A stretch of 64,000 nt of DNA from Coriaria nepalensis (Eukaryota; Streptophyta; Magnoliopsida; Cucurbitales; Coriariaceae), in assembly GCA_027186245.1 (NCBI GenBank), contig CP114484.1, positions 11,852,001 to 11,916,000 of the forward strand, read 5' to 3'. The first letter of the stretch is position 1, and each line of letters starts with the position of its first letter. Shown here one piece after another: positions 24,884-37,986 of this stretch. The translations under genes were made by a program, and so were the position numbers. The notes beneath the pieces were generated by a model. That model was not told the origin of the DNA. It saw only the letters and a list, made by a program, of their open reading frames with translations, and did not search any database.

Positions 24884-27800
24884 AAAAGGGAACCAGTGCC
24901 CTCCTATTGCCTTACCGTTCCGATTAAGGTATGTCATATATCAACTGTGACATGGAATTCAGTTTTCAATATCACATCCTTCATTACATAGGTGTCCAAA
25001 TTTAACAGCTTCCTATATTCCCAGGGAGTGTTGTGGAAAGGAGAAGATGCTCGATCTTGAAGCAAACTCAAGGTCCCGAGCCACAGACAATGGATGTTGA
25101 TGCGAGAGTATAGGAAAGAGGAGACCCAGTTAGGGTAACTCTATGAGAAGCCGATAGTTGGACCTTAGTTTCTGCTAATTAACTAAGTTGTCGGTTAGAG
25201 TTCAAGAGGCAAATAGAGAGTTTTCATCAATTTAATTGACTGATTTTATAATGTAGTATATCTGTATTATGGATTACAGTTGCAATAGAATCAAATCAAC
25301 GGTAGAGAACAAATTCTAAATCTTCCCCCCTCAACTTGGAGAAATTCTTGGATAGACATGTTGATAAACTGAGATATTTCAATCACAAGCTTAATGTGAT
25401 GGTGTAAAAGTCTTATATACTATTGAGATGTATCAGTTGATCGGTGACACAATTCACACGCGTATTGCTTCTCAAATTGTGCTCCATTTACTGTGGGCTT
25501 AACTGCTCAGTGCCCCCCCAAAAGATTCTAGGCCGATTTCTACGTTGCTAGGATCAGAAATAAAAATCGAAGAGCTCTATTCGCAACGCCCAACTGTCTT
25601 AAGTAAAAAGTATATAAATAATTGTCCTTAGAATTACATGAGTGGTGATAGCTGCTGAGTCATACCGAATGTCTGAACGTCAGGAGTTCGAACCACGTTC
25701 TCCGTATTTTTGTTTGTTATTTTTTTTTTCCCTCCTTTTTAAAAAAAAGTTTGACCTTTTTTCTGCATCTAAACGTCCCGTTTTTGGTTTAATTTGCAAG
25801 ACCATTTGAAATCCACCGCTGTTTAAATTTGGGCCAATAAAAAACATCTGCTTGGTTGGGCCCATCAGATTTGTTTTTTTCTCCCTCTGTCAATCTCAAG
25901 GCTGAAAGTGATCACCTAATGACAATATTCTAACAAGATCATAATTTGCTTTCTTAAAACAAAACAGAATAACATTTCTCAAAAGCTGGTTCGGTAAAAT
26001 GAAGTAACCCATAATAGCGACTCGGTAAACACATCTAAATCAAGCAGAACAAAAGAAAAGAACCCAACCCTAGTAGTTTTTTTCTTTTTACTTTTTACCA
26101 CCTTAAGAAGGTCCAAAGAAAATGTCAGAAAAGTTGCAGCCCACTAGATCTTCACCCTCTTTTAAAGCTGGATCTCATGATCTTATAAACTAAACACCAA
26201 ATCGTGTTTCGGCAAAAGGACTAGTTAGTGGGTTGATGTCGGCCTATCTCATTATTATAAAAATCCTCCTCCTACAAAATATGTTCTTTCTTGGGCCTTT
26301 AATAGAAGCCGATTAACGAACTATATTCACCAGAACCTCATTGATTAGTTGCTGGAAAAGATCAATCAGAATTAGGAGTAGGTTATATGTGGGGTGGGTA
26401 GATAACACTCTATTACAGTTGGTAGCTAGTATAAAGAATGTTAAGGTTCTAGGGAATGATCATTATCTTGGTTTCACCGAGAAGAGTAAAGCAAAAAAGC
26501 AAAAAAGAGAAACAAACAAATCAACTAAGTGGGTTAAATTGCTCTGTCTCCTTCATGTCTCACGAATGGATTCATAATTTCATATGTGGAGAAAGAATAT
26601 GTTGGAGATTTATCAGACTAAGAGGAATTAGTGGGAAAACAGCTACTTGTCGAGTTGCCTATTATAAGTTACGATTGGTTGGAGAGAAAGAAGGTGAAGG
26701 AGGAGGAGAAGAAGAAGAAGAAGATTCTTGAAAATGGAATCCAGGTAGTAAATCGTGATTGATCAACATAGTTCGCGAAAAATTGAGTGGCGGTCCCAAA
26801 AGGGAAGGCTTTTTTTTTTACTCATCATGTCAACTCTTCGGAATATTCACGACATGGTCAACATGTTTAGAGCAAAGCCATATATCGCATGATTATGATT
26901 TGGAAAAGAATATGCCATTTGTTCTATGTAATTACAGCGAAACCATTGCATGATTATGATTTGGATGGAGGGATGGGATGGGATGACCGTTTTGTAGACT
27001 ATAAGTCCCTGCCATCAGATCAGATACCGACTTTTGCAGTCAATTTAATCAAAGGACCAGATCAATGAGCCCACGTTGCACAAAAGAAATATGTATATAT
27101 CAAACCGTTAGGGGTAATCAATACCATGGACCATATACTGATTAGGGAAATAAAGAACTGATTATGGTCCTGTGCACGTGTCCTAACAAAGAAAGAAACA
27201 ATGCTTTATACATATATGATCGTATGTCTTGATATGTTATGAGAAAGGTCGGCCGTTTAAGGTACCAAGTTCCATTTCTATGTCTTAGGACAGAAGTCGG
27301 CAATGGAGGTTATGAGAGAATGCAGGCACATCACGAATCCATGAGCCCTAGAATTGAAGGGTATATAGCTAGTACTTAACTATTAGTAGGTAGTTGTAGA
27401 GGGCATCACAGCAATAAATGGGAGTACTTTAATGTGGAGTAGTGCCATGCCATAGACTGATAGTGATCTGATGGGGAAGTGGGCACACAAGACATTTTTG
27501 TAACCTTTCTCTGCCAGCTTAATTAGCCTTAAATAGCTAAGCAGCAGAAGAAGACTTTCATGACTCATGTAGTCACGTTCATCTCTCTCTCTCTCTCTCT
27601 CTACTCTTCTAAAAGCAATATAGGATCAGTTGATTGGTTTCCTTATCTCAAGCCCTACGAAAACTTGGATCTCTTACGATAATGAATGATACATATATAT
27701 ATATATACCCCTAACTTGTGGACATTATTTTGGTCGGACTAAAAGAGAATATTAAACCAATAATACACGAGACCAATTTCCTACACTACGTATAAGTATA

Positions 27801-28341
27801 TAAATATATAAATTAATAATTGTAGCGGCTGTTTTTTTAGCATTTTCAGGTGGTCCTACGAACTACTTGAGAATGAAATCATTTTGACAGCGAAATTTCA
27901 TACACACGCCGTATGGAAAGTTCATTATAAAAAAAGGCTAATTGCAAAATGACCCCTCCTATTTCAGTGTTTGTGCAAAATCATCCAATGTTTATAAAAC
28001 GCAACACCTTGACTCCTCATATTTTTTCATCTAAGCAACTCAAACCCCTCCTTCCTTTTTTTTTTTCTCAAATTGCTTACTTTCTGCTTACATACGTGCC
28101 AGCCAGCAAAATTACATACGTGCCAAAATAGCTCTCTCTAGACAATTTGAGAAAAATAAAAAATAAAAACTCCTAATCCCAACCTACCCTACCCTACCTA
28201 GTGTCATGTATGTTCCCCCACAATACCGTCCTCTCTTTAAGAGCCTTTTTTTTTCCTTGCCTTTTTCTTTTCCTCAAGTGGAGGAGATATATAGGTACTG
28301 CTACTACTTTACAGTACTAAACAGTACTTTTCTCAATAACT
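24884..28341. other. Long intergenic region
   Basis: Right of EngB and left of the YUCCA gene's 3' end. The first 200 bases probably include the EngB 3' UTR. A tRNA-like internal promoter lies near 25645-25700 (listed separately). There is a GA/AAG-rich stretch near 26690-26735, a (CT)n run near 27582-27602 and an (AT)n run near 27692-27708. I found no convincing coding region on either strand. Confidence 0.5.
25642..25705 (+). mobile_element. tRNA-like A/B box sequence, possible SINE head
   Basis: TAGCTGCTGAGT (about 25649) resembles an RNA polymerase III A box, and GAGTTCGAACC (25684-25694) resembles a B box, about 36 bases apart. The flanks do not fold into a tRNA acceptor stem, so a degraded tRNA-derived SINE head is more likely than a functional tRNA. 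The T-rich stretch after it could be a terminator or simple sequence. The evidence is weak. Confidence 0.3.
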
Positions 28342-30450
28342 TCAACATGATCTTTCCAAGTAGTACTCCTCGTCGACCAGCAGTGAAGTGGAAAAGGGCA
28401 CACGGTGTTTCGTAGCTTTCCTACACCTTTCAATATCATCTGCAATTCGTTGAGCATCTATGGCCGCACCCAGCAATCCACGTCCCGTTAACCCCACCGC
28501 GTATAACCCACCTTCACCTCTCCACCCCTCTGGAAAAGCTCTTCTTGGCATTCCAACTTCTTTTGAAAACATCTCTCCTTCCTACGTAACAAATATCGTA
28601 ATTTATATCATACTATATTGAAAAGCAATTAGATGACAAAAGGGTTTGCAAAAGGTGGAATTTACCCCTCCCCCCTTTTTTTTAAGGGTGAGTGGAGGTG
28701 GGACCCTTGGGAGAGAAAGATAAAGGAGTAAGAAGAAGAAAAAAAAAAAAGGGACCTTTAGCCAAGATGGTATATTGCTTCTGTAACCAGTTGCTAAGAT
28801 GATAGAATCAAAGTTTTCTGATCTTCCATCAACAAATTCCACTGTGTGATATTTCAGCCGCTTGATGCTCCGACATACCTAATTAATGAGTTCATCAGTA
28901 ATCATGCCAAATTAAGGATTCATATTAATGATGATGTTCATTACTAATGCAGATTATGTATCGTGTACTGTATTGAGATTAAAGCAAGTGTATAGATATA
29001 TATCTTGTAGTGCTGTATTGGATGTTTTCCCCACAAAATAAAAAACTTTTGAACCTTAATATCTCCACTTTTGATTTTGGCCAGTGTACCAAAGTCAAGT
29101 ACCGGTGTCTTTCCAGTCAATTTCTTACACTCAAGGGGACCGGTTTTCGGCCGGTGCAATCCGAATCTAGCTGTATTACCAAGCATAAGTCTCGACACTA
29201 TTAACAGGAACCAATCCACAAGTCGAATAGGAAACCACTTGAGCAACCACATGGACAGCCCGAAAGTTGACTCTCCCAGCATCTCTTGTGGTAGTACGTG
29301 TACCTTTACTCCACCCAAAAGTTAAAAAAAAAAAGAAAAAAAAGAAAAAGAAAAAGAAATTAAGAAGTTAGCCCTAGCTAAGAAGATGATTAATGATCTG
29401 GCTAATTGAAATTTCGGGTCGTTTTTAAGGCAGTTTTTTGTAGAGGGAAAAAGCATGATAACTGCAATCTATATAAGATCTAAGCCCAACTTTATATGTT
29501 TGCGCATGCTAGTGAATCCCAAGAAAGTGAAATATCGTGAGTATGTTTTTATTTTGTCTAAATATATACTTCTTTATGTGCAGACACTATGACTACTAGT
29601 TGTTGTGTTTCCTCATTTTTGGTCGTCTAAATATACACACGAAGTGGAGATCAAACACTGTTCCAGATTGTTATAAATTAATGTAACTAGTTATGATTCT
29701 CATCCCAAAAGTCAACAAACAAAGTTCATGTATAGTACTTACTGTGTCTCTAACAGAAAGAGAAGGGCTAGCAGCATGGTCACAAAGATCCAGACAAACC
29801 TCCATACCTGAATTGCCACACCCAACCACCAAAACCTTTTTCCCTCTAAACTCATCACCACTCTTATACAAACTCGTGTGCCTTATATCCCCTCCAAAGT
29901 CATCCTCCCCTTCAAATTCCGGCATCACCGCCTCCGCATTCTCTCCAGTAGCCACTATCAACCACCGGCACAAAAACTCCGTCACCTCCCCGCCTTTCAC
30001 TCCGGCACGAGTCCTTACCCTCCACAACCCAATCCTAGCATCGTATTGCGCTTGTGAAACGGTCTCATTGAACCTCGGCTTGATATCAAATTTTCTAGCA
30101 TAGGCTTCAAGGTAGTTAATGAATTGTTGTTTTGTAGGGTAAGTAGGGAAATGGGAGGGGAATTTCATGAAGGGTAGCTCACAAAACTGCTTCGGTAAAT
30201 GGAGGCGAAGACGATCATAGGTCTTGTATTTCCATAATGATGCTATGCAATTGGATCTTTCTAGGAGGACACTTGGGATGTTCTTTTGTTTGAGGCAGGC
30301 TGTGACAGCAAGGCCAGATGGGCCGGCGCCGACTATCAAGGGCCCGAGTACACATACTTGTCGTGGAGATGAGGGCTTGTTGCTGTTGATCATGATTATC
30401 GGATCATTTGCTAGTTTGCCATGTATTTCTTGCAACAAGGAGAACTCCAT
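28342..30450 (-). CDS. YUC6: YUCCA flavin monooxygenase (YUC6/YUC2 clade)
   Basis: Converts indole-3-pyruvate to the auxin indole-3-acetic acid using FAD, NADPH and oxygen. Four exons: 29743-30450, 29055-29303, 28756-28878 and 28342-28581. They total 1320 nt, or 439 aa, as usual for the family. The FAD motif is VGAGPSGLA (about 40-48). The substrate/FMO motif region follows in [20 protein letters not shown]. The NADPH motif is [10 protein letters not shown] (about 208-217), with later ATG-containing stretches [10 protein letters not shown] and [33 protein letters not shown] and [15 protein letters not shown] are typical of the YUC2/YUC6 group; [12 protein letters not shown] favours YUC6. The clade symbol is inferred from remembered family sequence. 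The C-terminal tail after residue 410 is longer than I expect. Confidence 0.92.
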
Positions 30451-33400
30451 GGATAAATGAAGAAGAGGGAGGAGAAGATATTTGTGATGGATTAGAAATT
30501 GTGAGCAGTTGAAGAAAGAGAGTGGAGTGAAGAGGGGTCGTTAGACTGCAAGTGAGAGATTTAGAAGGAGGACTAGGATTCAATCAATTGGATTATTCCT
30601 TGAATCCTGGAATGGATTATGAGGATTTTTATCCACATGAGAGAGAACGGGACTATCTTCTTTTTTTTTTTCTTTGAACTTTTGGTTCTAAACTGTGTTG
30701 TAATTCACTAGGAGAGAGAACCGGAGATCAGCAACTACTCAAGAGAGGGGGAGAGAGAGAGTGAAAGAGATAGTGATATGTGTATATATATAGGTTTGGA
30801 GAGTAAGATGTGACAATGGACTTAATTAAAATATTTAAAATGCATTTCTCAAATTTAGATAGGAACCTTATATAATTATGTAATTATTAAGTCAATTTTA
30901 CGAGGTTTAATCGGTTGTTAATAGTAAAAGATATTTCAGATTAGTTTCAATACTTTCGTTTCCTTATGACCAAAAAAAAAAAGTTAAAATAATTTATATA
31001 TATTGTATCCTTAGCTTTTCTTCTCATTAGTTAGTTTTTTCTAATCCTGAGTTAGTTAATCTAATCTACGACACGGTAATCGGAGTTAGTTGGATAAACT
31101 AAACGGCTGTTACTGGTTAATCTAGTAAATTAGCTAGCAATATAACTAATGGACTGGACCAACAAATTAACTGGGCCAGCCCAACACGTAACGGAATCAG
31201 ATTCCTTGAATTAAAACGTGTTATTGCCCCAAAAACATATATATATATATATATATATATATAGAACAGTTCTTATTCATCGTAGTCTCCAAAGGTTTTA
31301 AACAGTTCTTATTTAAGATTAAACACTTCGTATCTATGCTTTGTTTCTTTACTTTAACGTGTAGTGGGCCATTTGTAAATAATTGATCTGGAGATTGAGG
31401 TGGGCCCAAACGATTTGCCATCTGAAAGATGCTTCTCAATTTTTCTGAGCCAGTATCAAGAGTTGGCGCTTATTATTTTTACTCATCCCCATATTAAAAT
31501 AATAATAATAGTAATAAAATATAAATAAATTATAAAGATAAAATATATAAAATTTTTATTTGTTATTATTCTAAAAAAATTTTGTTTTTAATTTTTTAAA
31601 AATAAAATAAATTAATTATAATTTTAAATATTATTTTTTTATATTAAATTTATATATAATTATAATCATTCAATATAAAAATAAATAAATATAAAATATT
31701 AATTATATCGAAATCATCATTATCGATTAGCTTATAGTTATAATAAACTAAGTACTGGGGCTGTTTGACTTCTAACAAATTTCCGAAAAAGCACTTTGAT
31801 TAATTTTGTTAGCCAGTAAAAGTAGTCTAAATGGTCAACGGAGTTGACCATCTTTTCTGACTTTTGTGAGAATCATATAACACTTTCGTGCTTTTATATA
31901 ACAGTAAATATTATATGGAACAAAGTATAGCTTAATGAGTTGACTCGAAGCTGTAGTTAAAGATTAGTGGCTGATTCTTACAAAAAGCCTACTTGAGTTT
32001 GCTGGGAAGTGTTTATATGGTTTTAATAAGCACTACAGACAAGAATATGCCTAGACAAAGTTTATAAACACGAACACTTGTCCAGTTTTTCACATTAATT
32101 TCCTAAATACTAATTAAACAAACGCACCGCTTTGTAAAAGTATTTAGATAGTTATTTAAGGGAATATTCCTCAATCTCGTAAATTTTAATGAGAATATTA
32201 GTACTAATTAATTAATTAATTTTTACTACTTATTTAGCACAGTCCGAAATCCACCCGTTTGGGTCTACTTAAGTTGGGCCTAAAAATGTATTAGTAGTTT
32301 AGGCCCAGTTCGGATTTGAATTGGGCTTTAATTACAGTTCATTCGCTACTGTTTTAACATCCAAATGTCAAATCTGATGTTTATACTTGGTAGGGCCCGA
32401 CATAATCAATCCCAACTATAAAGAAGAAGACCTTCAAACCTACACTTAAAAGTTCAAAGCTCCCATTCATAAAGTGATAGACACTAATCGATTTCTTATC
32501 AATGATTATCCTCGCGCTCATGAATAGATTAGTTTACGCTAATTATTATTATTTATTTATAAAATTTAATTTAATTTAATTTAATTATATTTTAAATAAT
32601 TAATTATTATATAACTTATCAATTATTACTATGAAATAATAACTCGTAAGTAATTAAATAATAAAATAAATCCGACAATATCCTATTCCATTTTATATTT
32701 TCCTTCTTTAGCATTTAAACCATAACAATACATATTATTATATGAGTATATAATTTATGTATTATTTTAATAGTTTATCAAATTCAATTATATTTATATA
32801 TATTATTATGATATTATTAAATATTATATGAATTATAGTCATAAAGAATTTGTGGCATAATCGGTGAAACGTCGATTTTATTGAGAGATTTCTATCAAAT
32901 CTCCACCGTTGATTTATAGTATCACACGAATGAGTCATTTTTCTCTCTCTCATACGCTAACCTAATCACTCGTGGTTGCCTACTCTTTGAAATAAATATT
33001 TTTATAATAATAAAAAGGAAAAAAAAACTCATATATTATATATGGGTCTTGAATAATTAAAATTATATTTAGATTTTAAAAAATATATGTTAATTTCATA
33101 TTAATTTATAATTTCCGATTGAGCCAGTAGCCATAATAGCAAGTAATTATTTGGTGTGTAAGTTAATTTTTCATTTTGTTAAATAAATTAATATATTTTA
33201 TTTAAAATTGTTAGTTAAAGTGATACAAAATTATTTAATTAATATTTATATATTTATATATTTATCTAAATTTAATCAAACATTTTAGATTTATTATTTA
33301 AGATCCAACAATTTTAAATAAGACATATTAACTTAATTAACAAAATGAAAGAATAGCCCTTCAATCCTATAAATATCTCACTCGGTCAAAGTATCTATGT

Positions 33401-34433
33401 TGTATCTATATTCGATACTCTTACTCATTTGATAATTAAAAAATAATATAATATAAAATAATTTTTGATAATTTCCTATACTTTGAGGATAATATGTAAT
33501 TAGTGTTTGATATGCCTCGATATTTTATAATATTTATATAGCTAAAGAAAAAATATATATTTATTTATTTATTTTTATTTTTTAATTTAGTCCAACTAAT
33601 AAATAATAAAAAAGTGAAAAAAAAAAATAGCACGACAACTTTCCTTATCTTTCAAGTTCTAACATATGATCTTCTTCTTCAACTTTATTTATTTATTTTA
33701 TTAATCTTACTCTTACATATTTTTCTTAGTTTGATTTCGCATTCATGTATTTTTATATGAGCTTTTGTTTGTTTTAGTTGTATTTTGGAGAAAACTAGAA
33801 GGTTATATTTGATATTTAATCTTTGCAATATTTTTGAGCTTGTAAATATGTGATACATGATATTATAATTTTTATGGAACTTTTATAAGTATTATATGAT
33901 AGTTTATGTTCATATATGAATAAAATTATTATATTAGAAATTAAATATATTCAAAAACTATATATTATTTATTTTTAAAATTAAAAGTTTAAGAATTATG
34001 AATAAAAAGATAATATAATAATAAATTTAAAAAATATATCATATTTTTAAATTTTTAAATTTTTTATATCGATATATCCAATACGTATCATCATATTCAA
34101 TACTTATATTCATGAATTTCATGAATCATAGATCCTTACACTTATTTGCGTATATCTATTCTAATTCCATATATGTTTATTTTCTTATATATACTTGAGG
34201 AATTTCCATTATAACGTACACCCTCTCTCCACCTGTCCATATGGCGATAACTGATCATAGAACGCAAGTACGTAGCAATTCAGTGAGGGAGACAGAGAGG
34301 CAGTTGTATGTTATTAAGACTTGGGGACAAAATTTGGTGGTGTGTCTATTTCCTTCTGGACTGATGTTTTCCTTATAAAAGCTGCCACTCCCTCTTGCTT
34401 CTCATTTCATATTAAACACAGTTTCAGCCAACA
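30451..34433. other. YUCCA upstream region and AT-rich DNA before the first BURP gene
   Basis: The first 350 bases are a GA-rich leader/promoter of the YUCCA gene on the minus strand. An (AT)n run lies at about 31239-31262. From 31870 the sequence belongs to a segmental duplication whose second copy begins near 36685. Bases about 32990-34205 form a very AT-rich block absent from the second copy. The last 230 bases are the conserved BURP promoter. There is no gene. Confidence 0.55.
34230..34380 (+). promoter_or_regulatory. Core promoter of the first BURP gene
   Basis: A TATA box TTATAAAA at 34373-34380 lies 54 bases before the ATG. CACCTG (34230-34235) and CATATG (34238-34243) are CANNTG sites of the type bound by bHLH factors. 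They are conserved in copy B, so they have survived divergence of the flanks. Confidence 0.55.
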
Positions 34434-35705
34434 ATGGAGCTTCATCTCCTTCCCATCCTCACTCTTCTCACTGTTAGCTCTACTTCCCTTTTTAATATAT
34501 ACTACCTTTGTTTTCTTTTACTTTCTTCTAAGTTAATTAATATGAAGAAGTATTAATGTTTTTTTGTTTTTCATTTTTTGGCAGCTTGTAATAGTGGCTA
34601 GTAATGCTGCCCTGCCACCTGAAGAGTACTGGAACTCAGTACTGCCTAACACTGCAATGCCAAAAGCCATCACCGATCTTCTAGTGCCATCTGGTTTGTA
34701 CCTAAATTAAAGTAACATATTTGTATTGCATTCCTCCATGTATATTGTTAACCAAAATAGACACAGTGCTAATTAAGACAACCACTTTTTCACCATCCTT
34801 AGTTTGGCACAAAGGAAATTTATCTTACTTCAAACGTCGTATGCTACTGAGGAGAAACTTGCATATTGTGATGTACACTTAATGTGCAGAAACTTGCAGA
34901 ATTCAACGATGAAAAATCCACCTATGTATCTGTCGGCAAAGGAGGAGTCAAAACGACAGGCAGAGATGCAATTAAGATAAACTCAAGGATAAATTACGCA
35001 GCCGCTGCAACCAAAACTCAACTTCATGACAACCCGAATGTAGCTACTTTCTTCTTACAAAACAACCTCCAACCCGGCTCCAAATTCACTCTCCATTTCC
35101 CCAAAACTTCCTCCACAAACCCCCCAACAGCTTTCTTGCCCCGAAAAATCGCAGACTCTATCCCGTTTTCATCAAAAAAGCTCTCGCAAATCTTTGACCA
35201 CTTTAACGTAAAACCCGGAACTTTAGAATCCGAAACCATGGAGAACACAATAAAAGAATGTGAAGCGGCTAGTATCAAAGGAGAAGAGAAGTACTGCGCA
35301 ACTTCAATGGAGTCAATGGTTGACTTCAGCACCTCCAAGCTTGGAAAGAATGTTAAAGCAATATCTACAGAGGTGGAGATCAAAGACAGCACCAAAACGC
35401 AGAGTTTTACGGTCTTAAACGGGGTGAAGAAAGTGGGAAGTGATAAAAAGGCAGTTGTTTGTCACAAGGAAGAGTATCCTTATGCTGTGTTTTACTGCCA
35501 TTCAACGGACAGGATTACAACTTACGAGGTCCCATTGGAGGGTGTAGATGATGGGATTAAGGTTAATGCAGTTGCTGTCTGTCATGCTGATACATCAGCT
35601 TGGAACCCTAAGCATTTGGCTTTTCAAGTGCTTAAGGTCAAGCCTGGAACAGTTCCTGTTTGCCATTTTCTTTCCCAGGATCATGTTGTTTGGGTTTCAG
35701 AGTAG
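34434..35705 (+). CDS. BURP-domain protein, RD22-like (copy 1)
   Basis: Secreted or cell-wall BURP protein of the RD22-like subgroup. RD22 itself is induced by dehydration and abscisic acid. Three exons: 34434-34472, 34585-34693 and 34900-35705. They total 954 nt, or 317 aa. A signal peptide (MELHLLPILTLLTLVIVASN) is split by the first intron, as in this family. Then come the conserved segment PEEYWNSVLPNTAMPKAITD, a short variable linker with one VGKGGV unit, and the C-terminal BURP domain. The four Cys-His pairs are intact with spacings 10, 26 and 25 (VVCHKEEYPYAVFYCH, then AVCHADTS and VPVCHFLSQD). It is almost identical to copy 2 from about residue 75 to the end but has a shorter linker. 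Confidence 0.93.
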
Positions 35706-37986
35706 GATGGTCTTATGGGAACCGTCCGTGAAAATTACTACGCACAGTGTTTTATGTTATAAGGTTTTATGATTATGTGTAAGTATTAAGCAAGTTTGAT
35801 CGTAGATTTGGTCAGATTGTGAGCTTAATTAAACTCTTGGTATAGTTAATCAAGTATCGTCGTTTGTATTGTGAATACGGTAATAAACTGCTATGAACAC
35901 GCTTTATCTATACATATATATATATAGTAATTGTCTTCTTGTTCTAATTATCATTTTTTTTTTAATGATAATAATAACGACATTATTATTTTTTAATGAA
36001 CCTAGAAAATAATATAATTATTTTAAGCTTAATCAAGACACGTTAATATTTTCTAAATCATGATTTAGGAGCACTTTCAAATGTTAAATTCAATTTATAT
36101 ATCTAGATTAAGTAAATAGAACCTCCTCAAAATTGTTTTGTATCTTAAAAAATTATTCCATTTCATACAACTTACTTAAATTTTAATTTTGAGTAGTTAT
36201 TGAGTGAACTTTATTATATATTATATGAAATAATATATAAAACATATACTATATTATACGTATTAAGCTAATTTTTCTCCATCATATTATATATATATAT
36301 ATATATCCCTTTTTATATAAATTTACAATTAAAAGCTTATTTATTTAGGAAAAACCTAAATAAAAAATTAAATATATCACTAAAATGCTTTTATTAGGTT
36401 ATTTATTTAGAAAATTTGAAATCAATTACTAATGTTAATAAAGTAATAAATTATATGAAATTATTTTTTATTTATTTTTTATGTATTATTATTTGGGAAA
36501 CGTCTTTGACGTTTCTTTCTTAAAAAATAAAAAATAAAAAATAAGAAATAAATAAATATAGTTTTATTTTATTATATATTTTATGTTTGCATTTTGTTCA
36601 TACGTATAGTTATGTTTTACAAGGAGCTAAAATCTAGTATCATATATGTTTCATGAGAATTCTAATAGAATGATATGAATAATGACACTTTCGTGCTTTA
36701 CCTAAGTAACCTAACAGTAAATATTATATGGAAAAAAGTATACTTTAATGAGTTTATTCGAAGCTGTAGTTAAAGATTAGTGGCTGGTTCTTAACAAAAA
36801 GCCTACTTGAGTTTGCAGGGATGGTTTTAATAAGCACTACAGACAAGAATATGCCTAGACAAAGTTTATAAACACAAACACTTGTCCAGTTTTTCACATT
36901 AATTTCTTAAATATTAATTAAACAACGCACCACTACTATTCCTCAATCACGAGCATGCATGCAAGTCTCGTCAATTTTAATGAGAATATTAGTACTAATT
37001 AATTAATTTTTACTGCTTAACAACATATTCCGTTTCTTACTTCTTTAGCACAGTCCGAAATCCACCCGTTTGGGTCTAAGCAAGGTGGGCCGAAAATTGT
37101 ATTAGCTTAGGCCCATATAGTATTTGAATTGGGCTTTAATTACAGTTCATTCGCTACTGTTTTAACATGCTTGTAACGAATGTAAAATCTGATGTTTGTA
37201 GTTTAAAATTATGAATCCAAACGCAACAATATACGGCCGAGCATCAATATTCATCACCCCAACTATAACGAACAAGACCTTCAACCTCCCCTTAAAACTC
37301 TCATTTAATAAGGTAGTTGTTTGTTCTTACCTTTGAAAGTAGCAAACTCCCACTCTATGAAACATTTTTCTTCTTTTTTAGCATTTAAACCATAACAATA
37401 AATGTTGTTATACTCCGACGTTGAGACTTAACGTAAGAAATTCTTAATGACAAATATTACGATCTCCTTTATTGAGAATATGAATCTATCGTTCCGTCCG
37501 AAGAACTTGGATTTCAGTGTTAGAGATTTCTACCAAATCCCCATTATTGATTCCTAGTATCACGGAGACAAGTCATCTTTTTTTCATACGCTAATCTAAT
37601 GATTCGTCGTTCTCCAACTCTCCGAACGAAACGTGTTTCCATAATTCAGCTAAGTCATATCGTATACGTTCTTACCATTAAATCAGTGATCATAATAATA
37701 GCAGATCTCTCACTCAGTCAAGTAAGAGGTAAGCAGCAGAGAGATGTTACGTGCACCCTCTCTCCACCTGTCCCATATGGCGCTGATGACAGATAGGACG
37801 TAAGTAGCAATTAAGTGAAGGGTGGCGGAGGCAGTTGGCTGTCAATTAAGATTTGGGCACAAATTTGGTGGTGTGTCTGTTTCCTTCTGGACTGCTATTT
37901 GGCTTATAAAACCTACCACTTTCCTCTTGCCTTTCATTTCATGTTAAACACAGTTTCCATTATTACGTACAGTGCTTCCCTCAATA
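35706..37986. other. Spacer between the two BURP genes
   Basis: The 3' flank of copy 1 runs to about 35930. Bases 35930-36680 are AT-rich and not obviously duplicated. From 36685 onward the spacer is copy B of the segmental duplication, ending in the copy 2 promoter. Confidence 0.55.
37749..37911 (+). promoter_or_regulatory. Core promoter of the second BURP gene
   Basis: A TATA box TTATAAAA at 37904-37911 lies 76 bases before the ATG. CACCTG (37765-37770) and CATATG (37774-37779) are shared with copy 1. An ACGTG core at 37749-37753, which could act as an ABA-response element, reads ACGTA in copy 1. Confidence 0.5.

Larger units (their letters stand above)
31870..35930 (+). repeat. Segmental duplication, copy A (with first BURP gene)
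   Basis: Blocks at 31870-32470 and 32860-32990 match 36685-37320 and 37500-37620. The match resumes at about 34205 (copy B 37749) and runs through the promoter, all three exons and the 3' flank to about 35930. The shared stretch starting CACTTTCGTGCTTT and the phrase GTAGTTAAAGATTAGTGGCT are easy landmarks. Copy A is longer by the AT-rich block at 32990-34205. Confidence 0.75.

Noticed and set aside
25642..25705. Functional tRNA gene
   Set aside because: A- and B-box-like motifs exist, but acceptor and anticodon stems do not pair; kept only as a weak SINE candidate.
34321..34536. 71-residue frame overlapping the first BURP exon
   Set aside because: It starts at TTG, runs through the promoter and intron 1 in another frame, and ends in simple sequence; a shadow of the BURP gene.
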